Shown: positions 46,747 through 56,260, numbered from the stretch's first letter. The stretch: 64,000 nt of DNA from Microtetraspora niveoalba (GCF_001570405.1 NZ_BBYM01000021.1:1-64000), one strand, 5' to 3'. Numbers and translations are program-made. Notes: generated from the sequence alone by a model not told the origin.

Positions 46747-48057
46747 ATGAGAGAACCGCACGCCCCGCCGCCCGCGCCCCCGGAGAAGGAGCTGATCGCC
46801 GCGGAGCTGGCCGCCGCGCGCGACCGGTCGCTCGCGTACACGGACATGGAGGACGACCTGCTGGTGCGCCAGCACTCGCCGCTGATGTCCCCGCTCGTGT
46901 GGGACCTGGCGCACGTCGGCAACTACGAGGAGCTGTGGGTGCTGCGCGAGGCCGGCGGGATCACGCCGCTGCGGCCCGAGATCGACGACATCTACGACGC
47001 GTTCAAGCATCCGCGCAGGGACCGGCCCTCGTTGCCCCTCCTGGGGCCGGCGGAGGCGCGGCGGTACATCTCGGGCGTCCGGGGCCGGGTGCTGGACGTG
47101 CTCGACTCCGTCGACCTGGACGACCCGCACCCGCTGCGCGCGGGGGGCTTCGTGTTCGGGCTGGTCGTGCAGCACGAGCACCAGCACGACGAGACCATGC
47201 TCGCCACGGTGCAGCTCTCCGGGGAGCCGGGGCTGATCCGGGACGGCGAGCTGCCGCCCGGCGCCCGCGGCGGTCCCGACGAGGTGTTCGTCCCTCCCGG
47301 ACCCTTCGTCATGGGGACGGACACCCTGCCCTGGGCGTACGACAACGAGCGGCCCGCCCATCCGGTGGACCTGCCGGGCTACTGGATCGACCGCCGGCCG
47401 GTGAGCAACGGCGACTACGTCGCCTTCATCGCGGACGGCGGGTACGACGATCCGCGCTGGTGGCGGCCGGAGGGCTGGGAGTGGGTCCGGCGGAAGGGGA
47501 TCGGCGCCCCGCTCTTCTGGACCCGGGACGTCGCCGGGGACACGGGCGGCGGGTGGTGGCGCCGACGCTTCGGCCGGATGGAGCCGGTGCCATCCGGCGA
47601 GCCGGTGCAGCACGTCTCCTGGTACGAGGCCGACGCCTACGCCCGCTGGGCCGGCAGGCGGCTGCCGACCGAGGCGGAGTGGGAGAAGGCGTGCGGCGGC
47701 CGGAGGTACCCGTGGGGCGACGCCGACCCCACGCCGGACCTGGCCAACCTCGGCCACCGGGCGGCGCGGCCCGCCCCCGTGGGCGCCTACCCCGCCGGGG
47801 CGAGCCCGTACGGCGTGGAGCAGCTCGTCGGGGACGTGTGGGAGTGGACCGGGTCGTGGTTCCAGCCCTATCCGGGGTTCCGCAGCTTCCCGTACCCGGA
47901 GTACAGCGAGGTGTTCTTCGGCGAGACGTACCGCGTGCTGCGCGGCGGGTCGTGGGCCACCCACCCGACGGCGGTCCGCACGACCTTCCGGAACTGGGAC
48001 TATCCGATCCGGCGGCAGATCTTCGCCGGGTTCCGGTGCGCCCGCGGGGCCGGGTGA
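46747..48057 (+). CDS. egtB: Ergothioneine biosynthesis sulfoxide synthase EgtB
   Basis: A 436-aa non-haem iron enzyme that couples hercynine with gamma-glutamylcysteine. The N-terminal DinB-like domain provides iron ligands His56 (DLAHVGNYEE) and His143/His147 (QHEHQHDETM). The C-terminal FGE-sulfatase domain has WEWTGSWFQPYPGF and VLRGGSWATHPTAVRTTFRNW. AAGGAG precedes the ATG. It lies 95 bp after egtA and 7 bp before egtC. Confidence 0.95.
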   Translation: MREPHAPPPAPPEKELIAAELAAARDRSLAYTDMEDDLLVRQHSPLMSPLVWDLAHVGNYEELWVLREAGGITPLRPEIDDIYDAFKHPRRDRPSLPLLGPAEARRYISGVRGRVLDVLDSVDLDDPHPLRAGGFVFGLVVQHEHQHDETMLATVQLSGEPGLIRDGELPPGARGGPDEVFVPPGPFVMGTDTLPWAYDNERPAHPVDLPGYWIDRRPVSNGDYVAFIADGGYDDPRWWRPEGWEWVRRKGIGAPLFWTRDVAGDTGGGWWRRRFGRMEPVPSGEPVQHVSWYEADAYARWAGRRLPTEAEWEKACGGRRYPWGDADPTPDLANLGHRAARPAPVGAYPAGASPYGVEQLVGDVWEWTGSWFQPYPGFRSFPYPEYSEVFFGETYRVLRGGSWATHPTAVRTTFRNWDYPIRRQIFAGFRCARGAG

Positions 48058-48064
48058 GGGCCCG

Positions 48065-48781
48065 GTGTGCCGGCACGCGGCCTGGCTGGGGCCGCCCCGC
48101 CCGCTGTCGTCGCTGATCGGTGATCCGGAGCACGGCCTGCTCCACCAGGCGTACGCGCCCCGGCTGCAGCGGTACGGGACCGTGAACGCCGACGGGTTCG
48201 GCATGGGCTGGTACGCCGACGGGCGGGCCGAGCCGGTCCGCTACCGCCGGTCGGTCCCCATCTGGGCCGACGCGAACCTGCCCGGACTCGCCGAGGTGGC
48301 GCGGTCGGGCTGCCTGCTGGCCGCGGTGCGGTCGGCGACCGTCGGCATGCCGATCGAGGAGAGCGCGACCGCGCCCTTCACCGACGGCCGGTGGCTGCTC
48401 AGCCACAACGGCAGGGTGGAGCGCGACGCGCTCCTCTCCCTGCCCGCCGGCCCGGGCCCCGCGCCCGGGAGCCCGTGCGACTCCGCGTGGCTCGCGGCCG
48501 CCGTGTTCGCCCGGCTGCGCGCCGGGACCCCGGTGGCCGAGGCGGTGGCGCGGGTGGTCACCGAGACGGCGCGGGCGGACCCGGAGGCCCGGCTCAACCT
48601 GCTCGTCTGCGGCGGATCCGAGATCGTCGCCACCGCGTGGGGCGACACCCTCTTCAGCCACATCCACGAGGGCGTGCTCCTGGCGAGCGAGCCCCTGGAC
48701 GGCAGGCCGGGCTGGCGTGCCGTGGACGACCGGACCCTGGTCGTCGCCTCCCCCGACGGCGTGAGCGTGACCCGTATCTGA
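48065..48781 (+). CDS. egtC: Ergothioneine biosynthesis amidohydrolase EgtC
   Basis: A 238-aa class II glutamine amidotransferase-fold hydrolase that removes glutamate from the EgtB product. The N-terminal nucleophile is Cys2 (MCRHAAWLGPP). NADGFGMGWYADG, AAVRSATVGMP and SHNGRVERD are family motifs. The GTG start directly before TGC is fixed by the need for Cys2. GAGGG lies a few nt upstream, within reach of the egtB end. Confidence 0.92.
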   Translation: MCRHAAWLGPPRPLSSLIGDPEHGLLHQAYAPRLQRYGTVNADGFGMGWYADGRAEPVRYRRSVPIWADANLPGLAEVARSGCLLAAVRSATVGMPIEESATAPFTDGRWLLSHNGRVERDALLSLPAGPGPAPGSPCDSAWLAAAVFARLRAGTPVAEAVARVVTETARADPEARLNLLVCGGSEIVATAWGDTLFSHIHEGVLLASEPLDGRPGWRAVDDRTLVVASPDGVSVTRI

Positions 48782-48832
48782 ACCCGTCAGGCATCTGGCG
48801 AGCACGTCCGACACCTAATCCGAGGAGCGGAA

Positions 48833-49762
48833 GTGATCAACCATCTCGACGGCGGTTATCTGCGCCAGGCACTGGAACGCGACGTCCGGGCCGGTCTCAC
48901 CTCAGAACCGAAGTGGCTGCCGCCCAAGTGGTTCTACGACGCGGCGGGCAGCGAGCTGTTCTCCGAGATCACCCGGCTGGAGGAGTACTACCCGACCCGG
49001 CGCGAGCTGGCCATCCTCCGGTCCCACGCCGCCGACATCGTGCGCAGGAGCGGCTCCGACACCCTGATCGAGCTGGGCTCCGGCACCAGCGAGAAGACCC
49101 GGCTGCTGCTTCCCGGCATGCGCGTCTACATGCCGGTGGACGTGGACGCCGTCACGCTCCGGGCGAGCGCGCGGCGGTTGTCGTCGCGCTTCCCCGGCCT
49201 CGCCGTACGGCCGGTGTGCGCGGACTTCGAGCGGCACCTGTCGCTGCTGCCGCCGGGCATGGTCGCCTTCCTGGGCGGCACCATCGGCAACCTCGACCCC
49301 GAGGCGCGCGAGGTCTTCCTGAAGGAGCTGCGCTCCACCCGCAAACCCGGCGACGCCTTCCTGCTCGGCGCCGACCTGGTGAAGGACCGGGACCGGCTGA
49401 TCCGCGCGTACGACGACGAGCGGGGGGTGACGGCCGCCTTCAACCGCAACGTCCTGCACGTCATCAACCGCGAGCTGGGCGCCGACTTCGTCCCGGACGA
49501 CTTCGCGCACGTGGCCCGGTACGACGAGGAGCACGAATGGGTGGAGATGCGGCTGCGCGCGACCCGCCCGATGCGGGTGCGCATCCGCGACCTCGACCTC
49601 TGCGTCCATTTCGTCCGCGGGGAGGAGATGCGGACCGAGATCAGCGCCAAGTTCCGCAGGGAGGGCCTGGTGGCGGAGCTGGCGCGGGCGGGGTTCGACC
49701 TGGACCGCTGGTACTCCGACCCGGACGGGGACTTCGCCCTCGCGCTCAGCGTGGCCCGCTGA
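48833..49762 (+). CDS. egtD: L-histidine N-alpha-methyltransferase EgtD
   Basis: A 309-aa SAM-dependent enzyme that trimethylates histidine to hercynine. EgtD-specific motifs include LPPKWFYDAAGSELFSEIT, EYYPTRRE, IELGSGTSEKTRLLL, FLGGTIGNLDPEAR and AAFNRNVLHVINRELGADF. The GTG start has AGGAG 5 nt upstream. It closes the cluster; no egtE-type C-S lyase follows. Confidence 0.95.
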   Translation: MINHLDGGYLRQALERDVRAGLTSEPKWLPPKWFYDAAGSELFSEITRLEEYYPTRRELAILRSHAADIVRRSGSDTLIELGSGTSEKTRLLLPGMRVYMPVDVDAVTLRASARRLSSRFPGLAVRPVCADFERHLSLLPPGMVAFLGGTIGNLDPEAREVFLKELRSTRKPGDAFLLGADLVKDRDRLIRAYDDERGVTAAFNRNVLHVINRELGADFVPDDFAHVARYDEEHEWVEMRLRATRPMRVRIRDLDLCVHFVRGEEMRTEISAKFRREGLVAELARAGFDLDRWYSDPDGDFALALSVAR

Positions 49763-49804
49763 ACCGGGAGGCGAAGCCCCCGAACCGGATCGCACGCCGC
49801 CGGA

Positions 49805-50734
49805 TCAGACGGCTCCGTCGAGCCGGTCGGCGAGGAGGCGGTCCCAGTCGGCGAGGAACCGGGGAAGGCCGTAGCGTGCCAGGGCCGCGGCCCTGGCCGC
49901 CTTCCCGGCCTGGCGGGCCCGCTCCGGGTCGGCCGTGAACGCCGACACGGCCGAGGTCAGCGTCTCCAGGCGCGTGGAGATCACTCCGGCCTCCGGGGGC
50001 ACGGCCTCCACGGCCTCGGTCGTGGCCAGAGCCACGACCGGCAGGCCGAGCATCATGGCCTCGATGAGGGAGAGGCCGAGCGAGGTCCACCGGTAGGGGT
50101 GCAGGTAGACCCGCCGCCGCGCCAGCTCGTCGTGCATCGTGTCCTGCGGCAGGTCCTCGAAGGTGCCGTACGGCAGGCCGGTCACCCGCATGCCGAAGAC
50201 GTCGAGGGGCACGTCGAACGCGGGCAGCAGGTCGGTGCCCGCCACGCGGGTGCGCCGTACCGGCTCGTTGACCACCACGCCGGCGCGGGGCAGCTCGCCG
50301 GTGTAGCGGTAGCCGGGGTCGACCACGCCGTGCTCGATCACCCGGGTCGGGGCGCGGCCGGAGTCCCAGAACAGGTCGTTGAAGTTCGTGACGTGGACGA
50401 GGGGGATGTCGTCCCGGTCCGCGAGGTGGTGGCGGGTCCTCGGCACGTCGCCGGCCGGTGTGTTGTGCTCGACGTAGACGGCGGGCGCCTCGCGGCCCAG
50501 CCAGTCGCGGGCCAGCTCGATCTCGTGCGGGCGCTGGAACACCACGACGTCCACGTCCTCGGAGGCCAGCCGGTCCCAGGGGACCTCCCGTACGGACTCG
50601 GGCCAGGGATAGGTCGCGGCCCGGCCCCGGCCGTCGGGGCCGCGGTCCGGAACCAGCGGCACCACGTACTCGTGCCGGCCCTGCACGAAGGAGGTCGTCC
50701 ACGAGCCGTGCACATGCCAGAGCAGGATCTTCAC
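49805..50734 (-). CDS. GT-B glycosyltransferase
   Basis: A 309-aa protein with a GT1/GT4-like C-terminal domain (LHPYRWTSLGLSLIEAMMLGLPVVALATTEA) and a short N-terminal domain starting MKILLWHVHGSWTTSFVQG. The acidic E-x-type donor motif is reduced to the LSLIEAMM helix. Donor unknown. Its GTG overlaps the stop of the HAD phosphatase gene (GTGA). The pair is divergent from the carbamoyltransferase operon across the LacI-type operators, so it belongs to the glycan cluster. Confidence 0.82.
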   Translation of the reverse strand: MKILLWHVHGSWTTSFVQGRHEYVVPLVPDRGPDGRGRAATYPWPESVREVPWDRLASEDVDVVVFQRPHEIELARDWLGREAPAVYVEHNTPAGDVPRTRHHLADRDDIPLVHVTNFNDLFWDSGRAPTRVIEHGVVDPGYRYTGELPRAGVVVNEPVRRTRVAGTDLLPAFDVPLDVFGMRVTGLPYGTFEDLPQDTMHDELARRRVYLHPYRWTSLGLSLIEAMMLGLPVVALATTEAVEAVPPEAGVISTRLETLTSAVSAFTADPERARQAGKAARAAALARYGLPRFLADWDRLLADRLDGAV

Positions 50735-51291
50735 AACGGTCGTCCCTTCTCCAGGAAGCGTCGGAGGCGCCGGGGCCGCGACAGTGCCAGGTCCACCGCC
50801 GCGCCGAGGTCGGTGGCGACCTCCCGGGCCGCCGCCACCTCCACGGGGAGCGTCCGGGGCGTGGGCACGAGGATGCCGCGCGCCCCCGCCGCCCGCGCCG
50901 CCTCCACGTCCCGCCCGATGTCCCCGACCACCACGCAGTCGCGCGGGCTGACCCCGAGGATCTCGGCGGCCCGCAGCACGAGGCCGGGGGCCGGCTTGCG
51001 GCAGGCGCACCGGTCGGTCTCGTCGTGGGGGCAGACCGCCCAGACATGGAACGGGCCGAGGAGCTCCTCGACCCGGGCGTTCACCGCGTCCAGCGCGGAG
51101 GGGCTGATCAGCCCCCGCGCCACCCCCGACTGGTTGCTCACCACGCCGATCGGCACCCCCGCGCGGCGCAGCCGGTCGAGCGCGGCCCCCGCCCCGGCGA
51201 ACGGGGTCACACGATCGGGATCGGCGTTGTACGGGACGTCGTGGATCAGTGTTCCGTCACGATCGAAGAGCACGGCGGCGGGTCGGCGCAT
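50731..51291 (-). CDS. HAD-family phosphatase, GmhB-like
   Basis: A 186-aa HAD phosphatase of the histidinol-phosphatase/GmhB group. The nucleophile motif is LFDRDGTLI (residues 8-16), motif II is VSNQSG, the zinc cluster is CPHDETDRCACRKP and motif IV is VVGDIGRDVEAA. GmhB removes the 7-phosphate from heptose 1,7-bisphosphate. A GmhA-type isomerase in the same cluster supports that role. ATG start. Confidence 0.87.
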   Translation of the reverse strand: MRRPAAVLFDRDGTLIHDVPYNADPDRVTPFAGAGAALDRLRRAGVPIGVVSNQSGVARGLISPSALDAVNARVEELLGPFHVWAVCPHDETDRCACRKPAPGLVLRAAEILGVSPRDCVVVGDIGRDVEAARAAGARGILVPTPRTLPVEVAAAREVATDLGAAVDLALSRPRRLRRFLEKGRPL

Positions 51292-51338
51292 GTCCGGCCT
51301 CTACCCCCGGAAATGACTACTTAGCGTGACATTCGTCA

Positions 51339-51395
51339 AGAAGCGCTTCTATCTCCTCCGACAGTCACGCAAAGCCGTGTTTCAGAAGCGCTTCT
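51339..51395. promoter_or_regulatory. Paired LacI-type operators AGAAGCGCTTCT
   Basis: The perfect 12-bp palindrome AGAAGCGCTTCT occurs twice, at 51339-51350 and 51384-51395, with centres 45 bp apart. They lie in the 145-bp divergent promoter between the HAD/GT pair and the carbamoyltransferase operon. The GCGC-centred form is typical of LacI-family sites, and two sites permit looping. No LacI gene is in the window. Confidence 0.75.
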
Positions 51396-51436
51396 CTCGG
51401 TAACAGCATCGAAACGCTCCGAGCGGAGGTACGCAG

Positions 51437-53080
51437 ATGCGGTTCTTGGGGATCAACGCCATATTCCATGATCCGGCGGCGGCCCTGGTCATCGATGGCG
51501 AGATCGTCGCGGCGGCGGAGGAGGAGCGGTTCAGCAGGCGCAAACACGGCAAGCGCCCGGTGCCGTTCTCCGCCTGGGAACTGCCGGAACGGGCGGCCGC
51601 GTGGTGCCTGAGACAGGCCGGCCTGAGGCCCGAGGACCTTGACGGCGTCGCCTACTCGTACGACCCCGGGCTGGTCCGGCCGGGGCAGGCGGGCCTGGAC
51701 GAGCGCTGGGAGGACCTGCGCACCACCTACGCCCGCAGGGCCCCCGCGTTCCTCGCCACGGCCGTGCCCGGGCTGGACCCGGACCAGGTCAGGTACGTGC
51801 CGCACCACATCGCCCACGCCGCCTCGGCCGGGCTCGCCGCGCCGTACCGGGAGTCGGCGGTGCTGGTCTGCGACGGGCGCGGGGAGGCGGCCTCCCACCT
51901 GGCCGGGCACTATCGCGACGGCGAGCTGACCGTCCTGGCCAGTCAGGAGCTGCCGCACTCCCTCGGACTGATGTACGAGGAGGTGACCGAGCACCTGGGC
52001 TTCCTGCGGTCGAGCGACGAGTACAAGGTGATGGCGCTCGCGGCGTACGGCGAGCCGCGCCACCTGCCCGAGCTGCGGGAGCTGATCTACGCGACCGGCG
52101 ACGGCGGGTTCCGCGTCGAGCCGATCGACTGGGCCGCCTACGCCAAGCGCGGCGACGGCGGCGAGGGGACCTGGGCGCCCGAGCACGCCGATCTGGCCGC
52201 GAGCGTGCAGGCGCGGCTGGAGGAGGTGCTGCTCGACCTCGCCCGCTGGTTGCACGACCGCACCGGCGCCCGCCGCCTGACGATGGCCGGGGGAGTGGCG
52301 CTGAACTGCGTCGCCAACACGCGGCTGCTCGCCGAGGGGCCGTTCGAGGAGATCTGGGTGCAGCCGGCGGCGGGCGACTCGGGGACCGCGCTCGGGGGCG
52401 CGCTGCACCTCGCCCACGCGTATGGCGACCCGGTCGCGCCGATGCCGGGCGCGGACCTCGGCCGCGGCTGGCGGGACGAGGAGCTGGCCGCCTGGCTGGA
52501 CGTCGCGCGGGTCGCCTACGACCGCCCCGACGACCTCGCGGGCGCGGTGGCGGCCGAACTGGCCGCCGACCGGATCGTGGCCTGGTTCCAGGGCAGGAGC
52601 GAGTACGGCCCGCGGGCGCTCGGCCGCCGATCCCTGCTCGCCCACCCCGGCCGGCCGGGCAACACCGAACGGCTGAACGCGGTGAAGGGCCGTGAGCAGT
52701 TCCGCCCCATCGCGCCCATGGTTCTGGCGGAGCGGGCGGCCGAGATCTTCGCCAGGGGGCCGATGTCCAGCCCGTACATGCTGTTCGTCCACGACGTGCG
52801 GCCGGAGTGGCGCGACCGGATCCCGGCGGTGGTCCACGTGGACGGCACGGCGCGGATCCAGACCGTGGAGCGTTCCCGCGACCCGCTGCTCGCCCGGATG
52901 CTGGAGGAGTTCGAGGTCCGCACGGGACTGCCCGTGGTGGTCAACACCAGCCTGAACACGGCGGGGCGGCCGATGGTGGACGACCCGAGGGACGCGCTGG
53001 AGTGCTTCGGCTCGGCGCCGGTCGACGTGCTGGTGCTCGGGCCGTTCCTGGTCCGCCGGAGGGCGGTGGTCGGCTCATGA
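51437..53080 (+). CDS. NodU/CmcH/TobZ-family carbamoyltransferase
   Basis: A 547-aa carbamoyltransferase using carbamoyl phosphate and ATP to O-carbamoylate a sugar or related hydroxyl. The Kae1-like N-domain has GINAIFHDPAAALV, EEERFSRRKHGK, VPHHIAHAASAG and SLGLMYEEVTEHLGF. The C-domain has EYGPRALGRRSLLAHP, REQFRPIAPMVL and VVVNTSLNTAGRPMVDDP. In this cluster the acceptor is probably a heptose or other glycan residue. It heads a rightward operon behind the paired palindromes. GGAGG precedes the ATG. Confidence 0.92.
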   Translation: MRFLGINAIFHDPAAALVIDGEIVAAAEEERFSRRKHGKRPVPFSAWELPERAAAWCLRQAGLRPEDLDGVAYSYDPGLVRPGQAGLDERWEDLRTTYARRAPAFLATAVPGLDPDQVRYVPHHIAHAASAGLAAPYRESAVLVCDGRGEAASHLAGHYRDGELTVLASQELPHSLGLMYEEVTEHLGFLRSSDEYKVMALAAYGEPRHLPELRELIYATGDGGFRVEPIDWAAYAKRGDGGEGTWAPEHADLAASVQARLEEVLLDLARWLHDRTGARRLTMAGGVALNCVANTRLLAEGPFEEIWVQPAAGDSGTALGGALHLAHAYGDPVAPMPGADLGRGWRDEELAAWLDVARVAYDRPDDLAGAVAAELAADRIVAWFQGRSEYGPRALGRRSLLAHPGRPGNTERLNAVKGREQFRPIAPMVLAERAAEIFARGPMSSPYMLFVHDVRPEWRDRIPAVVHVDGTARIQTVERSRDPLLARMLEEFEVRTGLPVVVNTSLNTAGRPMVDDPRDALECFGSAPVDVLVLGPFLVRRRAVVGS

Positions 53081-54081
53081 TCACCGTGGTGATCCCGACG
53101 ATCGGTCGCCCCACGCTGCGGGCGACCCTCGCCGCGCTCGACCCGGGTCTCGACGTGATCGTGGTCGACGACCGGCCGGAGGACCTCCCCGGCGGCCTGC
53201 CCGCCGATCCCGCCGATCCCGGCGGCTCGCCGGTGAAGGTGATCCGCTCAGGGGGCCGGGGACCCGCCGCGGCGCGGAACGCGGGCTGGCGCGCCGCCCG
53301 CACCCCGTGGGTGGCCTTCCTGGACGACGACGTCGTGCCGGGACCCGGCTGGGCCGAAGCGCTGCGCGCCGACCTGGAGAGCCTGCCGGAGCACGTCGCG
53401 GGCAGCCAGGGACGGTTGGAGGTCCCGCTGCCCGAGGGGCGCCGCCCCACCGACGCGGAGCGCACCACCGCCGGCCTGGCCGGCGCGCACTGGATCACGG
53501 CCGACATGGCGTACAACCGTTCGGCGCTGGAGCGGGTCGGCGGGTTCGACGAGCGGTTCCCCCGCGCCTACCGCGAGGACGCCGACCTCGCCCTGCGGTT
53601 GTTGCGCGCCGGGTTCACGCTGGTGCGCGGGAACCGCACGACCGTCCATCCCGTACGCGACGACGGGTTCTGGGCGAGCGTCCGCGCGCAGCGGGGGAAC
53701 GCCGACGACGCGCTGATGCGGCGGGTCCACGGCCCCGGCTGGCGCGCGCAGGCGGGCGCGCCGCGCGGCCGCCTGCGCCGCCACCTGCTGGTCACCGCGC
53801 TCGGCGCCGGGGCGGCCGCCGCCTTCCTGACCGGCCTGTCCAAGGCGGGCCGGAGGGCCGGTCGCCGTCGGCGGACCCGCCCGCCGGGGGCCGCGCACTG
53901 GACGGCCGGGGCGGTGCTCGCCGCCGGATGGGCCGCGTTGACCGCCGAGTTCGCCTGGGCCCGGATCGCCCCCGGTCCCCGTACCCGGGACGAGGTGCTG
54001 CGCATGGTCGTCACCAGTCTGGTCATCCCGCCCGCGGCCTGCGTCCACCGCCTGCGTGGTGAGATCGGGAGGCGCCGGTGA
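53077..54081 (+). CDS. GT2-family glycosyltransferase
   Basis: A 334-aa GT-A enzyme. Nucleotide-binding ITVVIPTIGRP and IVVDDRPED open the fold. AAARNAGWRAARTPWVAFLDDDVVP gives the DXD-like metal site. DERFPRAYREDADLALRLLRAGF is the acceptor/base motif. A hydrophobic Ala-rich tail (about 230-334) with one or two possible membrane segments may tether it. ATGA overlap with the carbamoyltransferase and GTGA overlap with the next gene show strict coupling. Confidence 0.88.
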   Translation: MITVVIPTIGRPTLRATLAALDPGLDVIVVDDRPEDLPGGLPADPADPGGSPVKVIRSGGRGPAAARNAGWRAARTPWVAFLDDDVVPGPGWAEALRADLESLPEHVAGSQGRLEVPLPEGRRPTDAERTTAGLAGAHWITADMAYNRSALERVGGFDERFPRAYREDADLALRLLRAGFTLVRGNRTTVHPVRDDGFWASVRAQRGNADDALMRRVHGPGWRAQAGAPRGRLRRHLLVTALGAGAAAAFLTGLSKAGRRAGRRRRTRPPGAAHWTAGAVLAAGWAALTAEFAWARIAPGPRTRDEVLRMVVTSLVIPPAACVHRLRGEIGRRR

Positions 54082-55085
54082 CCCGGCCGACGGTGCTGGT
54101 CGCGCGCCCCGACAACGCGGGCGACGTCCTGCTGGCCGGGCCGGCGGTGCGCGCCGTCGCGGCCGGTGCGCGGCGGGTCGTGCTCCTCGCCGGGCCGTAC
54201 GGCAGGGCGGCGGCGGAGCTGCTGCCCGGCGTGGACGACGTCCTGGAGTGGCGCACCCCGTGGATCGACCCCGGCCACGTCCCCATGACCGAGGACCGCG
54301 CGGCGCGGCTGGTCGACGCGGTGCGGGCGCACGCGCCGGACACGGCGCTGATCCTCACCTCCTTCCACCAGTCGGCCCTGCCGCTCGCGCTGCTGCTGCG
54401 GCTCGCCGGCACGCGGCGGATCGCCGCGATCAGCGAGGACTATCCCGGGTCCCTGCTCGACGTGCGGCACGTCGTCGACGAGAGCGTGGACGTCCCGGAG
54501 GCCGAGCGCATGCTCGGGCTCGCCCGGGCGGCCGGGTTCGAGCTTCCGCCGGGCGACGACGGGCGGCTCGCGGTCCGGGGGCCGCTGCCGGACGTGTCCC
54601 GGCTGACCGGCCCGCCCGGATATGTGGTGGTGCACCCCGGCACCACCGCCCCCGCCCGCGCCTGGCCCGCGGACGACCACGCGCGCACCGTCAAGGAGCT
54701 GGTCGAGTCCGGCCTCCGCGTGGTCGTCACCGGCCACGAGACCGCCCTCACCGCCGAGGTGGCCGGCACGTACGCCGCCGACCTCGGCGGGGCCACCACC
54801 TTCGCCGAGCTGGCCGCCGTGCTCGCCGGTGCGAGCGTCGTGGTCGCGGGCAACACCGGCCCCGCCCACCTGGCCGCCGCCGTCGGGACCCCGGTGGTCA
54901 GCCTGTTCTCCCCCGTCGTCCCGGCCGCGCGCTGGGCGCCGTACGGGGTGCCCTCGGTGGTGCTCGGCGACCAGGAGGCGCCGTGCCGGGGCACCAGGGC
55001 GCGGACCTGCCCGGTGCCCGGCCACCCGTGTCTCACGTCGGTGACCACCGAGCAGGTGGTCCGGTCGGTCAGGAGTCTGCGATGA
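54078..55085 (+). CDS. GT9-family (heptosyltransferase-like) glycosyltransferase
   Basis: A 335-aa GT-B protein of the ADP-heptose:LPS heptosyltransferase family. VLVARPDNAGDVLLAGPAVRA, VVVHPGTTAPARAWP and VVAGNTGPAHLAAAVGTPVVSLFSP are the family signatures. A Cys-rich C-terminus (EAPCRGTRARTCPVPGHPC) is distinctive. Gram-positives lack LPS, so it must build another glycan. Overlaps both neighbours (GTGA and ATGA). Confidence 0.9.
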   Translation: MTRPTVLVARPDNAGDVLLAGPAVRAVAAGARRVVLLAGPYGRAAAELLPGVDDVLEWRTPWIDPGHVPMTEDRAARLVDAVRAHAPDTALILTSFHQSALPLALLLRLAGTRRIAAISEDYPGSLLDVRHVVDESVDVPEAERMLGLARAAGFELPPGDDGRLAVRGPLPDVSRLTGPPGYVVVHPGTTAPARAWPADDHARTVKELVESGLRVVVTGHETALTAEVAGTYAADLGGATTFAELAAVLAGASVVVAGNTGPAHLAAAVGTPVVSLFSPVVPAARWAPYGVPSVVLGDQEAPCRGTRARTCPVPGHPCLTSVTTEQVVRSVRSLR

Positions 55086-56260
55086 GGATCGCCTTGATAT
55101 CGGAACACGCCAACCCGCTCGCGGCGATCGGAGGCGTCGACTCCGGAGGGCAGAACGTCCACGTCGCCGCCCTGGCCCTGGCCCTGGCGGAGCGCGGGCA
55201 CGAGGTGACCGTGCACACCAGGCGGACCGCGCCGGACCAGCCGCAGGAGGTCCCGATGGGGCTGGGCGTGACCGTCGACCACGTGCCCGCCGGGCCGGCC
55301 GAGCCGATCCCCAAGGACGAGCTGCCGCCGTACATGCCGGCGTTCGCCGAGCATCTCGCGCGGCGGTGGTCGGCCCGCCCGCCGGACGTGGCGCACGCCC
55401 ACTTCTGGATGAGCGGCCTGGCCGCGCTCACCGCCGCCGAGCCGCTCGGCGTCCCGGTCGTGCAGACCTTCCACGCGCTCGGCACGGTGAAGCGGAGGTG
55501 GCAGGGCGCGGCCGACACGAGCCCGCCCGACCGGATCGCGGTCGAGCGCGACGTCGGCCGGCGGGCCACCGCCGTCCTCGCCACCTGCACCGACGAGGTG
55601 CGCGAGCTGCGCGCCATGGGCGTCCCCGAGGACCGCATCGCCGTCGTGCCGTGCGGCGTCGACCTGGAGCTGTTCAACCCGTACGGCCCGGCCACGCCCC
55701 GCGACGGTCGGCCGCGCGTGTTGTGCGTCGGCCGGATGGTGCCGCGCAAGGGCTACGACACGGTCATCCGGGCGCTGCGCGACGTGCCCGGGGCCGAACT
55801 GGTGATCGCGGGCGACGAGCCGGAGGAGGTCGAGCGGCTCCGCCGGGTCGCCGCGTCCTGCGGCCTGGAGGACCGGGTCCGGCTGGTCGGCGCGGTCGCG
55901 CACCGGGACGTGCCCGCCCTGATGAGATCCGCCGACGTGCTGGTGACCGTGCCCTGGTACGAGCCGTTCGGCATGGTGCCGCTCGAGGCGCTCGCCTGCG
56001 GGGTGCCGGTGATCGCCTCGTCCGTCGGCGGCCACCTCGACACGGTCGCCGGGTGCGGCGTGCTCGTGCCGCCGCGCCGGCCCCGTGCCCTGGCCGCCGC
56101 GCTGCGCGACCTGCTGGCCCGTCCCGACCTGCGCGCGGCGCTCGGTGAGGCGGGGGCCCGGCGGGCTCGCACCAGGTACGGCTGGCCGGAGGTGGCGGCC
56201 AGGACCGAGTCCGTCTACCGGAGGGAGGTCGAGCCGTGCACCCTCATCTGCTCCGGCTGA
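55082..56260 (+). CDS. GT4-family glycosyltransferase
   Basis: A 392-aa GT-B enzyme similar to sucrose-phosphate-synthase/MshA-type transferases. The N-terminal ISEHANPLAAIGGVDSGGQNVHVA is typical, followed by HFWMSGLAAL, VVPCGVDLELFNP and the C-domain VGRMVPRKGYDTVI and EPFGMVPLEALACGVPVIAS. It overlaps the next gene by 25 bp. Donor unknown. Confidence 0.9.
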   Translation: MRIALISEHANPLAAIGGVDSGGQNVHVAALALALAERGHEVTVHTRRTAPDQPQEVPMGLGVTVDHVPAGPAEPIPKDELPPYMPAFAEHLARRWSARPPDVAHAHFWMSGLAALTAAEPLGVPVVQTFHALGTVKRRWQGAADTSPPDRIAVERDVGRRATAVLATCTDEVRELRAMGVPEDRIAVVPCGVDLELFNPYGPATPRDGRPRVLCVGRMVPRKGYDTVIRALRDVPGAELVIAGDEPEEVERLRRVAASCGLEDRVRLVGAVAHRDVPALMRSADVLVTVPWYEPFGMVPLEALACGVPVIASSVGGHLDTVAGCGVLVPPRRPRALAAALRDLLARPDLRAALGEAGARRARTRYGWPEVAARTESVYRREVEPCTLICSG

